Of a stretch of 64,000 nucleotides of DNA, positions 1-9,759 are shown piece after piece (position 1 is the stretch's first letter; the number at the start of each line of letters is the position of its first letter). Position numbers and translations under genes: made by a program. Source of the DNA: Rhodobacteraceae bacterium HLUCCO07. Its GTDB lineage: Bacteria > Pseudomonadota > Alphaproteobacteria > Rhodobacterales > Rhodobacteraceae. Below the pieces are notes generated by a model. That model was not told where the DNA came from, did not search any database, and saw nothing but the letters and a program-made list of their open reading frames with translations. The stretch is taken from positions 62,001 through 126,000 of the forward strand of contig LJSU01000009.1 of NCBI GenBank assembly GCA_001314705.1, in the 5' to 3' direction.

Positions 1-955
1 AACTTGGAAGATTGCTTGGTATATCCGAAAGTTGCGACTTCATCTTCATGTTGTGCAGATAGGCGCGCAACCGGCTGGGGTCTTCCTGGCTGCACAGGCC
101 CATCCGGGCGGAAACCTCGAAAGCCAGCGCACAGCCGATCGCGACACCCTCGCCATGCAGCAACCGCTCGGAGTAACCGGTCGCAGCCTCGAGGGCATGG
201 CAAAACGTATGCCCCAGATTGAGAAGCGCCCGGTCCCCCTGTTCCGTCTCATCCCGCGCCACAATCGCGGCCTTGATTTCGCAAGAGCGCCTGACAGCGA
301 TGGCAAGGGTGTCGGGGTCGCGTGACAGAAAGGATAAACTATGCTCTTCAAGCCATTGAAAAAAATTATAATCCCCAAGAAGGCCATATTTCATGACCTC
401 GCCATTACCGGCCAGGAAATCGCGCTCGGGCAATGTGCGGAGGGCATCGGTATCTGCCACTACCAGGGCTGGTTGGTGAAACGCGCCGATGAGGTTCTTG
501 CCGTGGCGCGAATTGATACCGGTCTTGCCGCCGACCGAACTGTCCACTTGTGCCAGAAGCGATGTCGGCACCTGTACGAAACGCACGCCCCGGCGCAGAA
601 CAGCCGCCGCGAATCCTGCCAGATCGCCAATCACGCCGCCGCCAAGGGCAATGACCATGTCATTGCGTTCAATCTGCTCTTCGAGCAGCCAATCGACACT
701 GTGCGTGAAATGCGGCCAGGACTTGGTTCCTTCGCCGGCGGGAAGAATCAGGGTAGATACAGATATTTCCTGCTGCTCCAAGCTGTTGATAATGTTTTCA
801 AGATGGAGGGCGGCGACATTTTCATCGGTGATCACGGCCACACGCGCCCGATCCAGGTACGGCCGGAGCAATCTGCCGGTTTCACCGATAAGGCCGGGTC
901 CGATTTGGATGTCATAGCTCCGGGCGCCCAGTTCGACATGCACCGTGTCGTTCAT
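1..955 (-). CDS. aroB: 3-dehydroquinate synthase, 3' end cut by window edge
   Basis: Second step of the shikimate pathway: closes DAHP to 3-dehydroquinate using NAD and a divalent metal, in the cytoplasm. The reverse strand from the ATG at 955 reads without a stop to base 1, about 318 codons, against roughly 370 for the family, so the last ~50 codons lie outside the window. Family motifs visible include the glycine-rich ALGGGVIGDLAGF stretch, VPTSLLAQVDSSVGGKTGIN, GEVMKYG and the metal-ligand segment LGHTFCHALE. The start overlaps the aroK stop as ATGA, so the two are translationally coupled. Identification is from motifs and from the aroK neighbour; very secure. Confidence 0.96.
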   Translation of the reverse strand, partial: MNDTVHVELGARSYDIQIGPGLIGETGRLLRPYLDRARVAVITDENVAALHLENIINSLEQQEISVSTLILPAGEGTKSWPHFTHSVDWLLEEQIERNDMVIALGGGVIGDLAGFAAAVLRRGVRFVQVPTSLLAQVDSSVGGKTGINSRHGKNLIGAFHQPALVVADTDALRTLPERDFLAGNGEVMKYGLLGDYNFFQWLEEHSLSFLSRDPDTLAIAVRRSCEIKAAIVARDETEQGDRALLNLGHTFCHALEAATGYSERLLHGEGVAIGCALAFEVSARMGLCSQEDPSRLRAYLHNMKMKSQLSDIPSNLPS

Positions 956-1503
956 GTGGTTTTCTCCAAGACGTCCGGACGCTGGCGCAGGGCATCAAGA
1001 ACGCACCTTGCCATTTCGCTTATGGAGCAATCAGGACGCGCGCGCAGCCTGATATCCGCAAGCGCATAGGTTGGCGCGCGCTGCTTGTACAAATTGGCGA
1101 GGGTTTCATATGGATTAGCTGTGTGCAGCAAGGGTCGCGAATTCTTGTGTTTTACACGATTCCAAAGCAGGCCGAGGTCGGCTTCTAGGCACACGGAAAC
1201 ACCACGTTGCGATATCATTCGGCGATTGAGCGCGTTCAGAAATGCGCCCCCGCCCGTTGAAACAACGCCCTTGACTTCGGCATCGAGTAAACGCCCGAGG
1301 ACCTGGCTTTCCTTCTTGCGAAAAAATGGTTCGCCATCACGGTCAAATATCTCGGCGATGGTCATGTTCGCGGCGCGCTCGATTTCGGCATCGGAGTCGA
1401 AGAACGGCGCGTCAAGAATGCCCGCCAGAGCCCGGCCGACGGCGGTCTTGCCGACACCCATCATGCCGACCATGACAATCGTCTTTTTGACGTTCCAGTT
1501 CAT
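952..1503 (-). CDS. aroK: shikimate kinase
   Basis: Phosphorylates shikimate with ATP in the aromatic amino acid pathway. The P-loop GMMGVGKT lies at about residues 13-20 if translation starts at 1503 (MNWNVKK). The DSDAEIE segment (shikimate-binding Asp), FRKKES (Arg) and STGGGAF follow in family order; length about 183 aa fits. The frame is open further upstream to 1635 and an ATG at 1545 is an alternative start; neither has a convincing Shine-Dalgarno sequence, and 1503 is preferred because the kinase fold begins just after it. Forms an overlapping aroK-aroB operon. Confidence 0.95.
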   Translation of the reverse strand: MNWNVKKTIVMVGMMGVGKTAVGRALAGILDAPFFDSDAEIERAANMTIAEIFDRDGEPFFRKKESQVLGRLLDAEVKGVVSTGGGAFLNALNRRMISQRGVSVCLEADLGLLWNRVKHKNSRPLLHTANPYETLANLYKQRAPTYALADIRLRARPDCSISEMARCVLDALRQRPDVLEKTT

Positions 1504-1649
1504 TCCGTGCCGCGCGTCGTGGCGTTCCCCGGCCAAATCTTCCATAGCGCGCACCAATGACGTGATCTCTTGTAAAATGCCAGCTATAACTATCTTACTG
1601 GAACCGAAAATCAAAGCAATGCACCGGCAGAACATACGAGCGGTCCGAC

Positions 1650-1799
1650 ATGAAGCGCATTATCAAATGGCTGTTTATCCTAGTGATTGTTGCGGTGATC
1701 ACGTTGATTGGTTATGCTTATCTAGGGCCTTTCTTCGGTGCTGATTTCTCGCCGCCTGGACAGGAGATTCGTCGGGACATTGAACTGGACGTCGATTAG
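1650..1799 (+). CDS. small single-pass membrane protein (49 aa), function unknown
   Basis: A 49-codon frame starting MKRIIKWLFILVIV: a basic N-terminus, one hydrophobic helix at about residues 7-25, then a short Pro/Asp-rich tail ending ELDVD. It is divergent from aroK and its 3' end overlaps the next ORF in another frame (that ORF's first ATG is at 1738). The charge-then-helix pattern and the position between aroK and a recombinase gene support a real gene; I recall similar short ORFs at this place in roseobacters, but that is memory, not a search. Could be an N-anchored small protein of the cytoplasmic membrane. Confidence 0.6.
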   Translation: MKRIIKWLFILVIVAVITLIGYAYLGPFFGADFSPPGQEIRRDIELDVD

Positions 1800-3354
1800 T
1801 ACCGCGGCCCTTGCCATTGTCGCAAGCATGGGTATGGCAGAGTTGGTTCGGGCGCAGGAGCCCCTTTCGGCCATAGAATGGCTTGAGAACCCACCTCCTC
1901 TGGTCCGCCGCGTGATTCCCGGGGTTGGAGAGGATCAAGGGGCCTCGCGTGGGCTGTTGGAACCTCCGGTCGCAGACACGGCCACGGTTCCGCGTGTCGC
2001 TGTTAGTCCGCTCGATCAAGTATCGGTTGGAGCGGTAGGATTGCTACCTACGTCTGTATCGGGTTTGCCTCGCCATCTCTGGCGTGAAAGTGCGACCTCC
2101 GATTTGAACGCCGCATTGGAACGGCAGGATGTTCTTGCCTTCCCGGCGATGCAATCCCTTCTCTATACCTTGCTGCTCGCCGAAGCTGATCCACCGTCTG
2201 ACAGTGGAGCAGGACAGCTTTTTCTGAAAGCCCGGATCGGGAAACTGCTTGAGCTTGGCGCGGCGGAGGCGGCGGGGGCGCTGCTGGAACGGGCAGGGCC
2301 GGAGACGCCGGCGCTATTTCCGATGTGGCTGGATATCAGCTTGCTGTCAGGTAACGAGGACGCGGCATGCAGCGTATTGAATGACAAGCCATACCTGTCG
2401 TCCTCAGTCTCAGCACGCATCTATTGCGCAGCCCGAGGAGGCGATTGGGCGACAGCGGCGGTCATGTTCGACAGTGCTACGGCGCTTGATCTGATAGATC
2501 CCCCCGAAGAACAATTGATTGCAATCTATCTTGATCCTGAATGGGGCGAAGATCCCGTCGAACCGCCGCCTGTCGCGGAAATCACACCCCTCGTTTTCCG
2601 CCTTTTCGAGGCCGCTGGCGCGCCCCTGTCCACTGCGGCCTTGCAGCGCGTCTACGCCATGACCGATTTGCGTGACACTGTGGGCTGGAAGGCCGAATTG
2701 GAGGCCGCAGAGCGTCTCACTCGGACCGGGGCTCTTTCGGAGAACCGTCTGATCGCACTCTATACGGCTCGACGACCGGCAGCATCGGGCGGAGTGTGGG
2801 AGCGAGTGGAAGCGATCCGGCGTTTCGATACGGCCTTGCAGTCCGGCGATGTGGAGGCTGTCGAGGCATCTCTGGAGCGGGCATGGAAAGCGATGCAAGC
2901 GGTTCATCTCGAAGTACCTTTTGCACGCTTCTATGCCGCTGATCTCGCGGAACTTGCGCTCAGCGACCCTGCGCGTGGAATCGCGCTTTCGGTTGGGCTG
3001 CTGTCGCCCGATTATGAAGTGATCGCGGCCTCCGCCACACCACAGACATCCGACGAAAAGTTTCTTGTTGGACTCGCGCGTGGTGCGCCTGATTTGGCAC
3101 ATGCGCATGGTGCACTCTCGCGTTCCATCGTTCGCGCCTTCGAGCCTGTGGAACCACCTGACGAACTGCGTCCACTGCTTGAGGAAGACAAGCTGGGCGA
3201 GGCTGTTCTTCACACCATGACGCTTTTTTCGAGCGGAGCGGCTGGTAACCTGCGCCAGCTTGAGAGTGCGCTTCAAGGGTTGCGTGCGATGGGACTCGAG
3301 GACAGCGCTCGCCGCGCAAGCCTGCAGCTCATGTTGCTCGATCGCGGGGGATAG
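1738..3354 (+). CDS. exported hypothetical protein (about 538 aa)
   Basis: No recognised domain. The N-terminus has a basic stretch, a hydrophobic segment TAALAIVASMGMAEL and an Ala-X-Ala-like LVRAQ, consistent with a signal peptide, so the protein is probably periplasmic. The rest is Ala/Leu/Glu-rich and looks helical, like an alpha-solenoid (TPR-like) protein, but no repeat consensus is clear. Start is uncertain: ATG 1738 gives a long signal peptide and overlaps the upstream small ORF; a TTG near 1780 lies behind an AGGAG and would give a normal-length leader. It ends 2 bp before the recombinase gene, so the two are probably co-transcribed. Confidence 0.75.
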   Translation: MLISRRLDRRFVGTLNWTSISTAALAIVASMGMAELVRAQEPLSAIEWLENPPPLVRRVIPGVGEDQGASRGLLEPPVADTATVPRVAVSPLDQVSVGAVGLLPTSVSGLPRHLWRESATSDLNAALERQDVLAFPAMQSLLYTLLLAEADPPSDSGAGQLFLKARIGKLLELGAAEAAGALLERAGPETPALFPMWLDISLLSGNEDAACSVLNDKPYLSSSVSARIYCAARGGDWATAAVMFDSATALDLIDPPEEQLIAIYLDPEWGEDPVEPPPVAEITPLVFRLFEAAGAPLSTAALQRVYAMTDLRDTVGWKAELEAAERLTRTGALSENRLIALYTARRPAASGGVWERVEAIRRFDTALQSGDVEAVEASLERAWKAMQAVHLEVPFARFYAADLAELALSDPARGIALSVGLLSPDYEVIAASATPQTSDEKFLVGLARGAPDLAHAHGALSRSIVRAFEPVEPPDELRPLLEEDKLGEAVLHTMTLFSSGAAGNLRQLESALQGLRAMGLEDSARRASLQLMLLDRGG

Positions 3355-3356
3355 CC

Positions 3357-4292
3357 ATGGTGCATCGTTGGGTTCCCCTTTTCTTGGAGGCCCAGGCGGC
3401 CGAAATGGGGGCAGCTGAGAACACCTGTATGGCATATGCGCGCGATCTGGGTGATTTTGACGCTTGGTTAATTGGATCGGGAAGCGACATTTCCAGTGCA
3501 AGCCGATCCGAGATAGAGGCCTATCTTGTGGCTTGTGATGCGCAGGGATTGGCTGTTTCGACGCGTGCTCGCCGACTCTCGGCTTTGCGGCAGCTTTATC
3601 GGTTTGCCTATGACGAGGGGTTTCGCACTGACAACCCTGCTGCAGATATCAAGGGTCCGGGACGTCCGAAGCGCTTGCCCAAATCACTTTCGCATGAGGA
3701 CGTCGATCGGCTTTTGCAAGCGGCGCGTAGCCATGGACGAAGCGGGAGTGATCGGCTGCGCAACACTTGTCTGGTAGAACTTCTTTATGCCACCGGCATG
3801 CGGGTGAGCGAACTCGTCGCGCTGCCGGTATCCGCGGCGCGTGGAGATCCACGCATGCTGTTGGTTTCGGGCAAGGGAGGCAAGGAGCGACTCGTGCCGC
3901 TCTCGCCGCCGTCGCGGTCTGCGTTGGCCGATTGGCTCGCGGTGCGTGATGAGAACGATGCGCATGCGCGAAAGGCCGGCAATCCCGTTTCGCGGTTCCT
4001 CTTCCCGTCCCACAGCAAGTCGGGTCACCTGACGCGCCACCGCTTTTACCTTCTTATCAAGGAAATTGCAGCAAAGGGCGGCGTCTCACCAGAGACAGTT
4101 ACTCCGCACCGGTTGCGTCATGCCTTTGCAACCCATTTGCTCGCTGGTGGCGCCGATCTGCGCTCGATTCAGGTCATGCTTGGCCATGCCGATCTCGCCA
4201 CAACCGAAATCTACACCCATGTGTTGGATGAACGTCTGCGCCAGCTTGTATTGGACCATCATCCATTGGCGCGATCTGCGTCCGAAAAATGA
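3357..4292 (+). CDS. xerD: tyrosine recombinase, XerD type
   Basis: Site-specific recombinase that resolves chromosome dimers at dif with its XerC partner during division. The N-terminal SAM-like core-binding domain covers about residues 1-100. The catalytic set is complete: Arg149 (ATGMRVSEL), Lys173 (GKGGKER), His251 and Arg254 (HRLRH), His277 (LGHADL) and the nucleophile Tyr286 (TEIYTHV). Length 311 aa is normal. It follows the exported hypothetical gene almost directly. XerC is not in the window; assignment to XerD rather than XerC is by overall resemblance and by chromosomal neighbourhood. Confidence 0.92.
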   Translation: MVHRWVPLFLEAQAAEMGAAENTCMAYARDLGDFDAWLIGSGSDISSASRSEIEAYLVACDAQGLAVSTRARRLSALRQLYRFAYDEGFRTDNPAADIKGPGRPKRLPKSLSHEDVDRLLQAARSHGRSGSDRLRNTCLVELLYATGMRVSELVALPVSAARGDPRMLLVSGKGGKERLVPLSPPSRSALADWLAVRDENDAHARKAGNPVSRFLFPSHSKSGHLTRHRFYLLIKEIAAKGGVSPETVTPHRLRHAFATHLLAGGADLRSIQVMLGHADLATTEIYTHVLDERLRQLVLDHHPLARSASEK

Positions 4293-4381
4293 CAATCGCC
4301 CTCGTTTTTTGCACATCCCCTTGCTTTGCCAGGCTGCGATGCGCATAACCAGTGATCTGACAGACATAACATATCGATAAA

Positions 4382-5689
4382 ATGGAACCTACTGACGCTT
4401 GGCTTGACGGAGCTTTCTGGATTACGTCGGGGTCGATTTTCCTGCTGCTGATCCTTTCCGGTTTTTTCTCGGGCAGTGAAACCGCCCTGACCGCCGCGTC
4501 GCGTGGCAAATTGCGGTCGCGCGCCGACAAGGGGTCACGCGGGGCTGAACGTGCGTTGGAGATAACGGAGGATAACGAACGACTTATTGGCTCGGTTCTT
4601 CTGGGTAACAACCTTGTCAATATCCTCGCAACATCACTTGCCACGGCGCTGTTCACCCGGATTTTTGGCGAGAGTGGAGTGGCCTTTGCAACGCTGATTA
4701 TGACGCTCTTGGTGCTGGTCTTCGCTGAGGTGCTTCCCAAGACCTATGCCATCACGAACGCCGAGAGCGCTGCCAGTCTGGTGGCGCCGCCGCTTCAGGT
4801 GGTCATAACCGTTTTCTCGCCTATCGTCGGAGGAGTGCGTTGGTTCGTGCGGGGTGTTTTGCGCCTCTTTGGCATCAAGGCCGACCCGGACAGTCACATT
4901 CTGGCCGTTCGCGAGGAGATCGCCGGCGCTCTATATCTCGGTCATTCGGAAGGCGTAGTCGAAAAGGAGGATCGCGATCGGATACTTGGTGCGCTCGATC
5001 TGGGGGAGCGCGCGGTCGAGGAGATCATGCTCCACCGTTCTCGGATCGAGATGATCGACGCTGACAGCGAAGCCGGAACGATTCTCGCGCAATGCCTTGA
5101 AAGCAATCACACGCGACTTCCGGTGTTTCGAGGTGACCCTGACAATATCATCGGTGTCGTGCATGCAAAAGACCTGCTGCGCGCGATGCACAAGCTGATG
5201 TTTGGGGCAGAATCATCCCCCAATGGTCTCGGCGACTTCGAGATCTCCGAAGTGGTCATGAAGCCCTATTTTGTGCCGGAAACGACCACCCTCGACGATC
5301 AGATGCGGCAATTTCTACGGCGGCGAATGCATTTCGCGCTCGTGGTCGACGAGTATGGATCGCTGCAGGGATTGATTACACTCGAAGACATCCTCGAAGA
5401 GATTGTGGGTGAGATCACAGACGAATTCGACCCTGCCGCGGAACATCCGATCCGAAAGAGCGAAGACGGCCATTTCCTTGTCGATGGTGCCATGACAATC
5501 CGCGATCTGAACCGCGCGACTGACTGGAATCTGCCCGATGAACATGCCAACACGATTGCCGGACTTGTGATACACGAGGCCCAGATGATCCCGTCGGTCG
5601 GTCAGGTTTTTGCCCTGCACGGGTTTCGTTTCGAGGTGGCCGCCCGCAATGAAAACAGAATATCTCGCCTCAAGATTCGCCCACTGTAA
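4382..5689 (+). CDS. CNNM-CBS-CorC_HlyC family membrane protein
   Basis: Putative divalent cation (Mg/Co) exporter or haemolysin-family protein of the cytoplasmic membrane. The order is a CNNM (DUF21) region with four hydrophobic segments at about residues 12-165 (including FFSGSETALTAASR and LLGNNLVNILATSLATALF), a pair of CBS domains at about 195-335 (MLHRSRIEMIDAD; LVVDEYGSLQGLITLEDILEEIVGEI) and a CorC_HlyC C-terminal domain to 435. Start ATG 4382 has little Shine-Dalgarno signal. The 89 bp after xerD contain no clear terminator. Function in transport is inferred from family only. Confidence 0.9.
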   Translation: MEPTDAWLDGAFWITSGSIFLLLILSGFFSGSETALTAASRGKLRSRADKGSRGAERALEITEDNERLIGSVLLGNNLVNILATSLATALFTRIFGESGVAFATLIMTLLVLVFAEVLPKTYAITNAESAASLVAPPLQVVITVFSPIVGGVRWFVRGVLRLFGIKADPDSHILAVREEIAGALYLGHSEGVVEKEDRDRILGALDLGERAVEEIMLHRSRIEMIDADSEAGTILAQCLESNHTRLPVFRGDPDNIIGVVHAKDLLRAMHKLMFGAESSPNGLGDFEISEVVMKPYFVPETTTLDDQMRQFLRRRMHFALVVDEYGSLQGLITLEDILEEIVGEITDEFDPAAEHPIRKSEDGHFLVDGAMTIRDLNRATDWNLPDEHANTIAGLVIHEAQMIPSVGQVFALHGFRFEVAARNENRISRLKIRPL

Positions 5690-5760
5690 CAAGTCGGGGC
5701 CTGGCGGCGCTGGACGGATCCTGCCAGTCGCGCCAATTCACCTGTCGGGCGATCCTTGTT

Positions 5761-7014
5761 TCAATCGAGCAGTTTCACGAGCGCGTGCCGCTTCTTGCCG
5801 GCCGACAACTTGACCGGTGAGGCCAGCGCACCCGCATCAAACATCTGCCCCGGATCAGTCAGCGGTACATCGTCGATTCGCGCTCCGTTTTCGGCGATCA
5901 ACCGTTTCGCCTCCTTGCCCGATTTCACCAGACCCGAACGCAGGATAAGCTGTGCCGCCGAAATCCCTTGGCCCAGTTCCGCACGCGTCAGTTCAAGCGT
6001 AGGCAGATCCGCGCCCATGCCACCTTTTTCGAATACTTCACGCGCTGTGGCCGCTGCTGCCTCCGCCGCGCTTTGCCCGTGCAACAGAGCGGTTACTTCG
6101 TTCGCCAGTACGACTTTTGCCTCGTTGGTTTCGGCACCTGAAAGCGCGCCCAGGCGTTCGCACTCATCGAGCGGCAATTCAGTATAGAGCTTGAGAAATC
6201 GTCCTACATCCGCATCGGCGGTATTGCGCCAGAATTGCCAGAATTCATAGGGGCTCAGCATGTCGCGATCCAGCCACACCGCCCCGTCCTGGCTCTTGCC
6301 CATCTTGCGACCATCCGATGTGGTCAAGAGGGGTGAGGTCAGCCCATAAACCTCGTCCTCAAGCACCCGCCGCGTCAGGTCGATCCCGTTCACTATATTG
6401 CCCCATTGATCGCTGCCACCCATCTGAAGCAGGCAACCGTAGCGTCGGTGCAGTTCGAGGAAGTCATAGGCCTGAAGTATCATGTAGTTGAACTCAAGAA
6501 AGCTCAGGCTCTGTTCCCGATCGAGGCGCGATTTCACGCTCTCAAAGGAGAGCATCCGGTTGACCGAAAAATGCCGCCCGATGTCGCGCAGGAACTCGAT
6601 ATACCCCAACTCGTCCAGCCATTCGGCATTATTCACCATGATTGCGCCGGTCGGGCCGTCATTGTAATCGACATAGGCAGTAAAGACACGTTTGATGCCG
6701 TCAATATTGGCGTTGATCTGTTCACTCGTGAGCAAAGGCCGTTCCTCGGCGCGAAAGCTCGGATCGCCGATCTTGGTCGTCCCGCCCCCCATCAGCGTGA
6801 TGGGTTTGCCGCCGGTCTTTTGTAGCCAACGCAGCATCATGATCTGGATCAGGCTGCCCACGTGGAGTGATTTCGCCGTTGCGTCAAAGCCGATATAACC
6901 TGGCACCACACCCTTTGAGAGTGCTTCGTCAAGGCCTTGATAATCGGTACAGTCGGCCAGAAAGCCACGCTCGATCATCGTTGCCATGAATTCCGATTTG
7001 GGGTGGTAGGTCAT
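5761..7014 (-). CDS. tyrS: tyrosyl-tRNA synthetase
   Basis: Charges tRNA-Tyr. Class I signature HVGS sits at residues 51-54 and the KMSKS-type loop KMGKS at 237-241; [10 protein letters not shown] carries tyrosine and tRNA contacts; an S4 RNA-binding domain closes the protein ([19 protein letters not shown]). 417 aa with ATG 7014; the frame is open upstream to 7152 but homologous sequence begins at [10 protein letters not shown]. Convergent with the CNNM gene, divergent from anmK with starts 61 bp apart, so the two promoters must overlap in or near each other's leader. Confidence 0.97.
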   Translation of the reverse strand: MTYHPKSEFMATMIERGFLADCTDYQGLDEALSKGVVPGYIGFDATAKSLHVGSLIQIMMLRWLQKTGGKPITLMGGGTTKIGDPSFRAEERPLLTSEQINANIDGIKRVFTAYVDYNDGPTGAIMVNNAEWLDELGYIEFLRDIGRHFSVNRMLSFESVKSRLDREQSLSFLEFNYMILQAYDFLELHRRYGCLLQMGGSDQWGNIVNGIDLTRRVLEDEVYGLTSPLLTTSDGRKMGKSQDGAVWLDRDMLSPYEFWQFWRNTADADVGRFLKLYTELPLDECERLGALSGAETNEAKVVLANEVTALLHGQSAAEAAAATAREVFEKGGMGADLPTLELTRAELGQGISAAQLILRSGLVKSGKEAKRLIAENGARIDDVPLTDPGQMFDAGALASPVKLSAGKKRHALVKLLD

Positions 7015-7075
7015 GCGTCTTGTCCCATACTGTCTGCGGGACTGTATAGGGCGGGCAAAGGCCGAGGAAAAGTCC

Positions 7076-8167
7076 ATGTTGAAAGCGGGCAAGGTAAAGG
7101 CGCTAGGGGCTATGAGTGGCACGTCTCTGGATGGTGTCGACGTGGCGCTCATCGAAACTGATGGGGAGCAGATTTTCGGTTTTGGCGCAACTGGCTATCG
7201 TGCCTACACTTCCGAAGAACGCATGATATTGCGCAAGGCACTCGGTAAATGGCCAGGGGACGATTTGCATGAGGCTCGGGTCGTGGTCGAGAACGCACAT
7301 GTGGCCGCGCTCTCGCGGGTCGAGGGTGCGGAAATCATCGGCTTTCATGGCCAGACGCTCGCACATGATCCTCACGGGCGGGGCACGCATCAACTGGGTG
7401 ACGGTGCCGCGCTGGCTCGGCGCCTTGGGTTGCCCGTTGTGTGGGACTTCCGGTCGGCCGATGTCCGGTTTGGCGGAGAAGGTGCGCCTCTGGCGCCCTT
7501 CTACCACTACGCCTGTGCGCGATATATGGGTGTGTCCGAGCCGATCGCCTTCCTGAATCTGGGAGGCGTAGGGAACCTGACATGGATCGACCCTCGCCAT
7601 TCCGGTCCTGAAGCGCCGGGCGCGCTCTTGGCGTTCGATACGGGTCCTGCCAATGCGCCGGTCAACGATCTGGTGCAGGAGCGCTTGGGGCTGGATTATG
7701 ACCGCGATGGTGTGTTGGCGCGAAGCGGTCGGGTTCAGGAGAATGCGCTCGAGCTTTTCCTGGACGATCCCTGGTTCTTTCGCATGCCACCCAAATCGCT
7801 TGACCGAGACGCCTTTGCCGACATGATTGGACTGGTACGCGAACTCTCTGACGCCGACGCTGCTGCGACGCTGACGGCCATGGTTGCGGCGGCCGTGCTG
7901 CGTGGTATGGAGCATTGCCCATTGCCGCCTGCTCGCGTTCTGGTCACCGGTGGGGGGCGGCACAACCCCGTCATGATGCAAATGCTTGGAGCGGCACTCG
8001 ATTGTCAGATCCTTCCCGTCGAAGATGTCGGCCTCGATGGTGATATGCTTGAAGCCCAGGCCTTTGCCTATCTTGCCGTACGCGTGGCGCGCGGACTGCC
8101 CACATCCTGCCCCTCAACGACAGGTGTGCGTGCGGCCGTCGGGGGAGGGGAAATCAGCCGACCGTGA
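7076..8167 (+). CDS. anmK: anhydro-N-acetylmuramic acid kinase
   Basis: Phosphorylates and opens 1,6-anhydro-MurNAc released during peptidoglycan turnover, feeding MurNAc-6-phosphate recycling. The N-terminal phosphate loop [19 protein letters not shown], the Asp-rich substrate site region ([27 protein letters not shown]) and the late [12 protein letters not shown] are diagnostic. ATG 7076 is chosen because AGGAAA precedes it and the family starts just before the phosphate loop; the frame is open from 7013, which would overlap the tyrS start. About 363 aa. Confidence 0.95.
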   Translation: MLKAGKVKALGAMSGTSLDGVDVALIETDGEQIFGFGATGYRAYTSEERMILRKALGKWPGDDLHEARVVVENAHVAALSRVEGAEIIGFHGQTLAHDPHGRGTHQLGDGAALARRLGLPVVWDFRSADVRFGGEGAPLAPFYHYACARYMGVSEPIAFLNLGGVGNLTWIDPRHSGPEAPGALLAFDTGPANAPVNDLVQERLGLDYDRDGVLARSGRVQENALELFLDDPWFFRMPPKSLDRDAFADMIGLVRELSDADAAATLTAMVAAAVLRGMEHCPLPPARVLVTGGGRHNPVMMQMLGAALDCQILPVEDVGLDGDMLEAQAFAYLAVRVARGLPTSCPSTTGVRAAVGGGEISRP

Positions 8168-8304
8168 TCACTTCCAGTGCTCTCTATGTGCGGCGATTAT
8201 TCAGCAGAGTCATTGAGAACCAACTGCAACATGTTAAAGTTCGAGGCAGGCAAGCAGCTGTCTCGTACTTGTCCAACGCCAAAGGTTAAGTCAGGGAGCC
8301 GGCA

Positions 8305-9759
8305 ATGGCGACGCGTGTAATTCCGGTCGACCCTTTCGACCTTGTGGTGTTTGGCGGTACCGGCGATCTGGCAAGGCGCAAGATACTGCCGGCGCTTTAC
8401 CGCCGTTTTTGTGCAGGTCAGATCCCGAAAGAGGCAAACATCATCGGCGCTGCGCGCACGGACTTTGATGAAGCGGGCTACCGTGCCTTTGTGCGGGACG
8501 CGATCACCGAATTGGTTCCGGCGGTCTTATGCGCAGGGGATGCTATCGCGGCGTTTTGCAATCGTGTGCACTATATCAAGCTTGATGCAAGGGAGGATGA
8601 CGGGTGGGAGACACTTGCGCAGATCATCAATCCGGATCGCATACGGGCTTTCTATTTCTCGGTCCGTCCGGAGTTGTTCGCCGATCTGGCCGAGCGCCTG
8701 TACCGCCACGGCATGGCGTCTGGAGAAACGCGGATCGTGGTCGAGAAGCCCTTTGGTCATGACCTTGCCTCGGCTTGCGAACTCAACGCCACATTGGCAC
8801 ACCATTTTGATGAAACTCAGATCTACCGGATCGATCACTATCTTGGCAAGGAAACTGTGCAGAACCTGATGGCGATCCGTTTTGCCAACATGCTCTTCGA
8901 ACCGCTCTGGAATAGTCAGTACGTTGATCACATCCAGATCACCGTGGCCGAAACCGTCGGAATAGCCGGACGTGCAGAGTATTATGATCGCGCGGGTGCC
9001 ATGCGCGACATGATGCAGAACCACATGATGCAGCTGTTGTGCCTCATCGCGATGGAGCCGCCGGCGAAGTTCGAGCCAGGCGCGGTGCGTGATGAAAAGC
9101 TCAAGGTGATCCGTGCACTCGACGATGTTGCTCCCGAGGATATCGTGCGTGGGCAATATGATGCGAGCAGCGATAAACTTGGCTATCTCGACGATGTGGG
9201 CAATGCAAACTCAACCACCGAGAGCTTTATTGCGCTCAAGACCGGGATAAGCAACTGGCGATGGGCGGGCACCCCCTTTTATCTGCGAACCGGCAAGCGC
9301 CTCAAGGCGCGGACATCGGAAATCGCCGTCGTGTTCAAGGATGCGCCGCATTCGATATTTGGGGCGGATGCCGGTCGGCATGCCAATATCCTGACCATCG
9401 TGTTGCAGCCCAATGAGGGGATAGAACTGGGCGTCACGATCAAGGAACCCGGCCCTGGCGGAATGCGGCTCATCGACGTGCCGCTGGACATGTCGTTTGC
9501 CGAAACGCTCGGACCCGAAGCGGAACTGGTTCCCGACGCCTATGAGCGTCTGATCATGGATGTGATCCGCGGCAATCAGACACTATTCATGCGCGGGGAC
9601 GAGGTCGAAGCGGCATGGAGATGGACGGATCCGATCATTGCACAATGGCAAGAAAAGGGTGAAAAACCTTTGCGATACGAGTCGGGGAGCCCCGGTCCGG
9701 AGGACGCCTTGGGACTCATGTATCGCGATGGGCGCCACTGGCGGGAGATCAGGGAATGA
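8305..9759 (+). CDS. zwf: glucose-6-phosphate 1-dehydrogenase
   Basis: NADP-dependent oxidation of glucose-6-phosphate to 6-phosphogluconolactone. Rossmann motif VVFGGTGDLARRKILPALY at about residues 12-30; the substrate and catalytic motif RIDHYLGKE; NHMMQLLCLIAMEPP; and RTGKRLKAR. 484 aa. First gene of zwf-pgl-pgi, joined to pgl by an ATGA overlap. The 137 bp upstream hold the promoter, but I could not pick convincing -35/-10 boxes. No edd or eda lies nearby; the Entner-Doudoroff enzymes expected for this group would be elsewhere. Confidence 0.97.
   Translation: MATRVIPVDPFDLVVFGGTGDLARRKILPALYRRFCAGQIPKEANIIGAARTDFDEAGYRAFVRDAITELVPAVLCAGDAIAAFCNRVHYIKLDAREDDGWETLAQIINPDRIRAFYFSVRPELFADLAERLYRHGMASGETRIVVEKPFGHDLASACELNATLAHHFDETQIYRIDHYLGKETVQNLMAIRFANMLFEPLWNSQYVDHIQITVAETVGIAGRAEYYDRAGAMRDMMQNHMMQLLCLIAMEPPAKFEPGAVRDEKLKVIRALDDVAPEDIVRGQYDASSDKLGYLDDVGNANSTTESFIALKTGISNWRWAGTPFYLRTGKRLKARTSEIAVVFKDAPHSIFGADAGRHANILTIVLQPNEGIELGVTIKEPGPGGMRLIDVPLDMSFAETLGPEAELVPDAYERLIMDVIRGNQTLFMRGDEVEAAWRWTDPIIAQWQEKGEKPLRYESGSPGPEDALGLMYRDGRHWREIRE

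Noticed and set aside
3357-4292. The tyrosine recombinase as a phage or island integrase
   Set aside because: Length, domain layout and core-gene neighbours fit XerD; no attachment-site repeats or phage genes are present.
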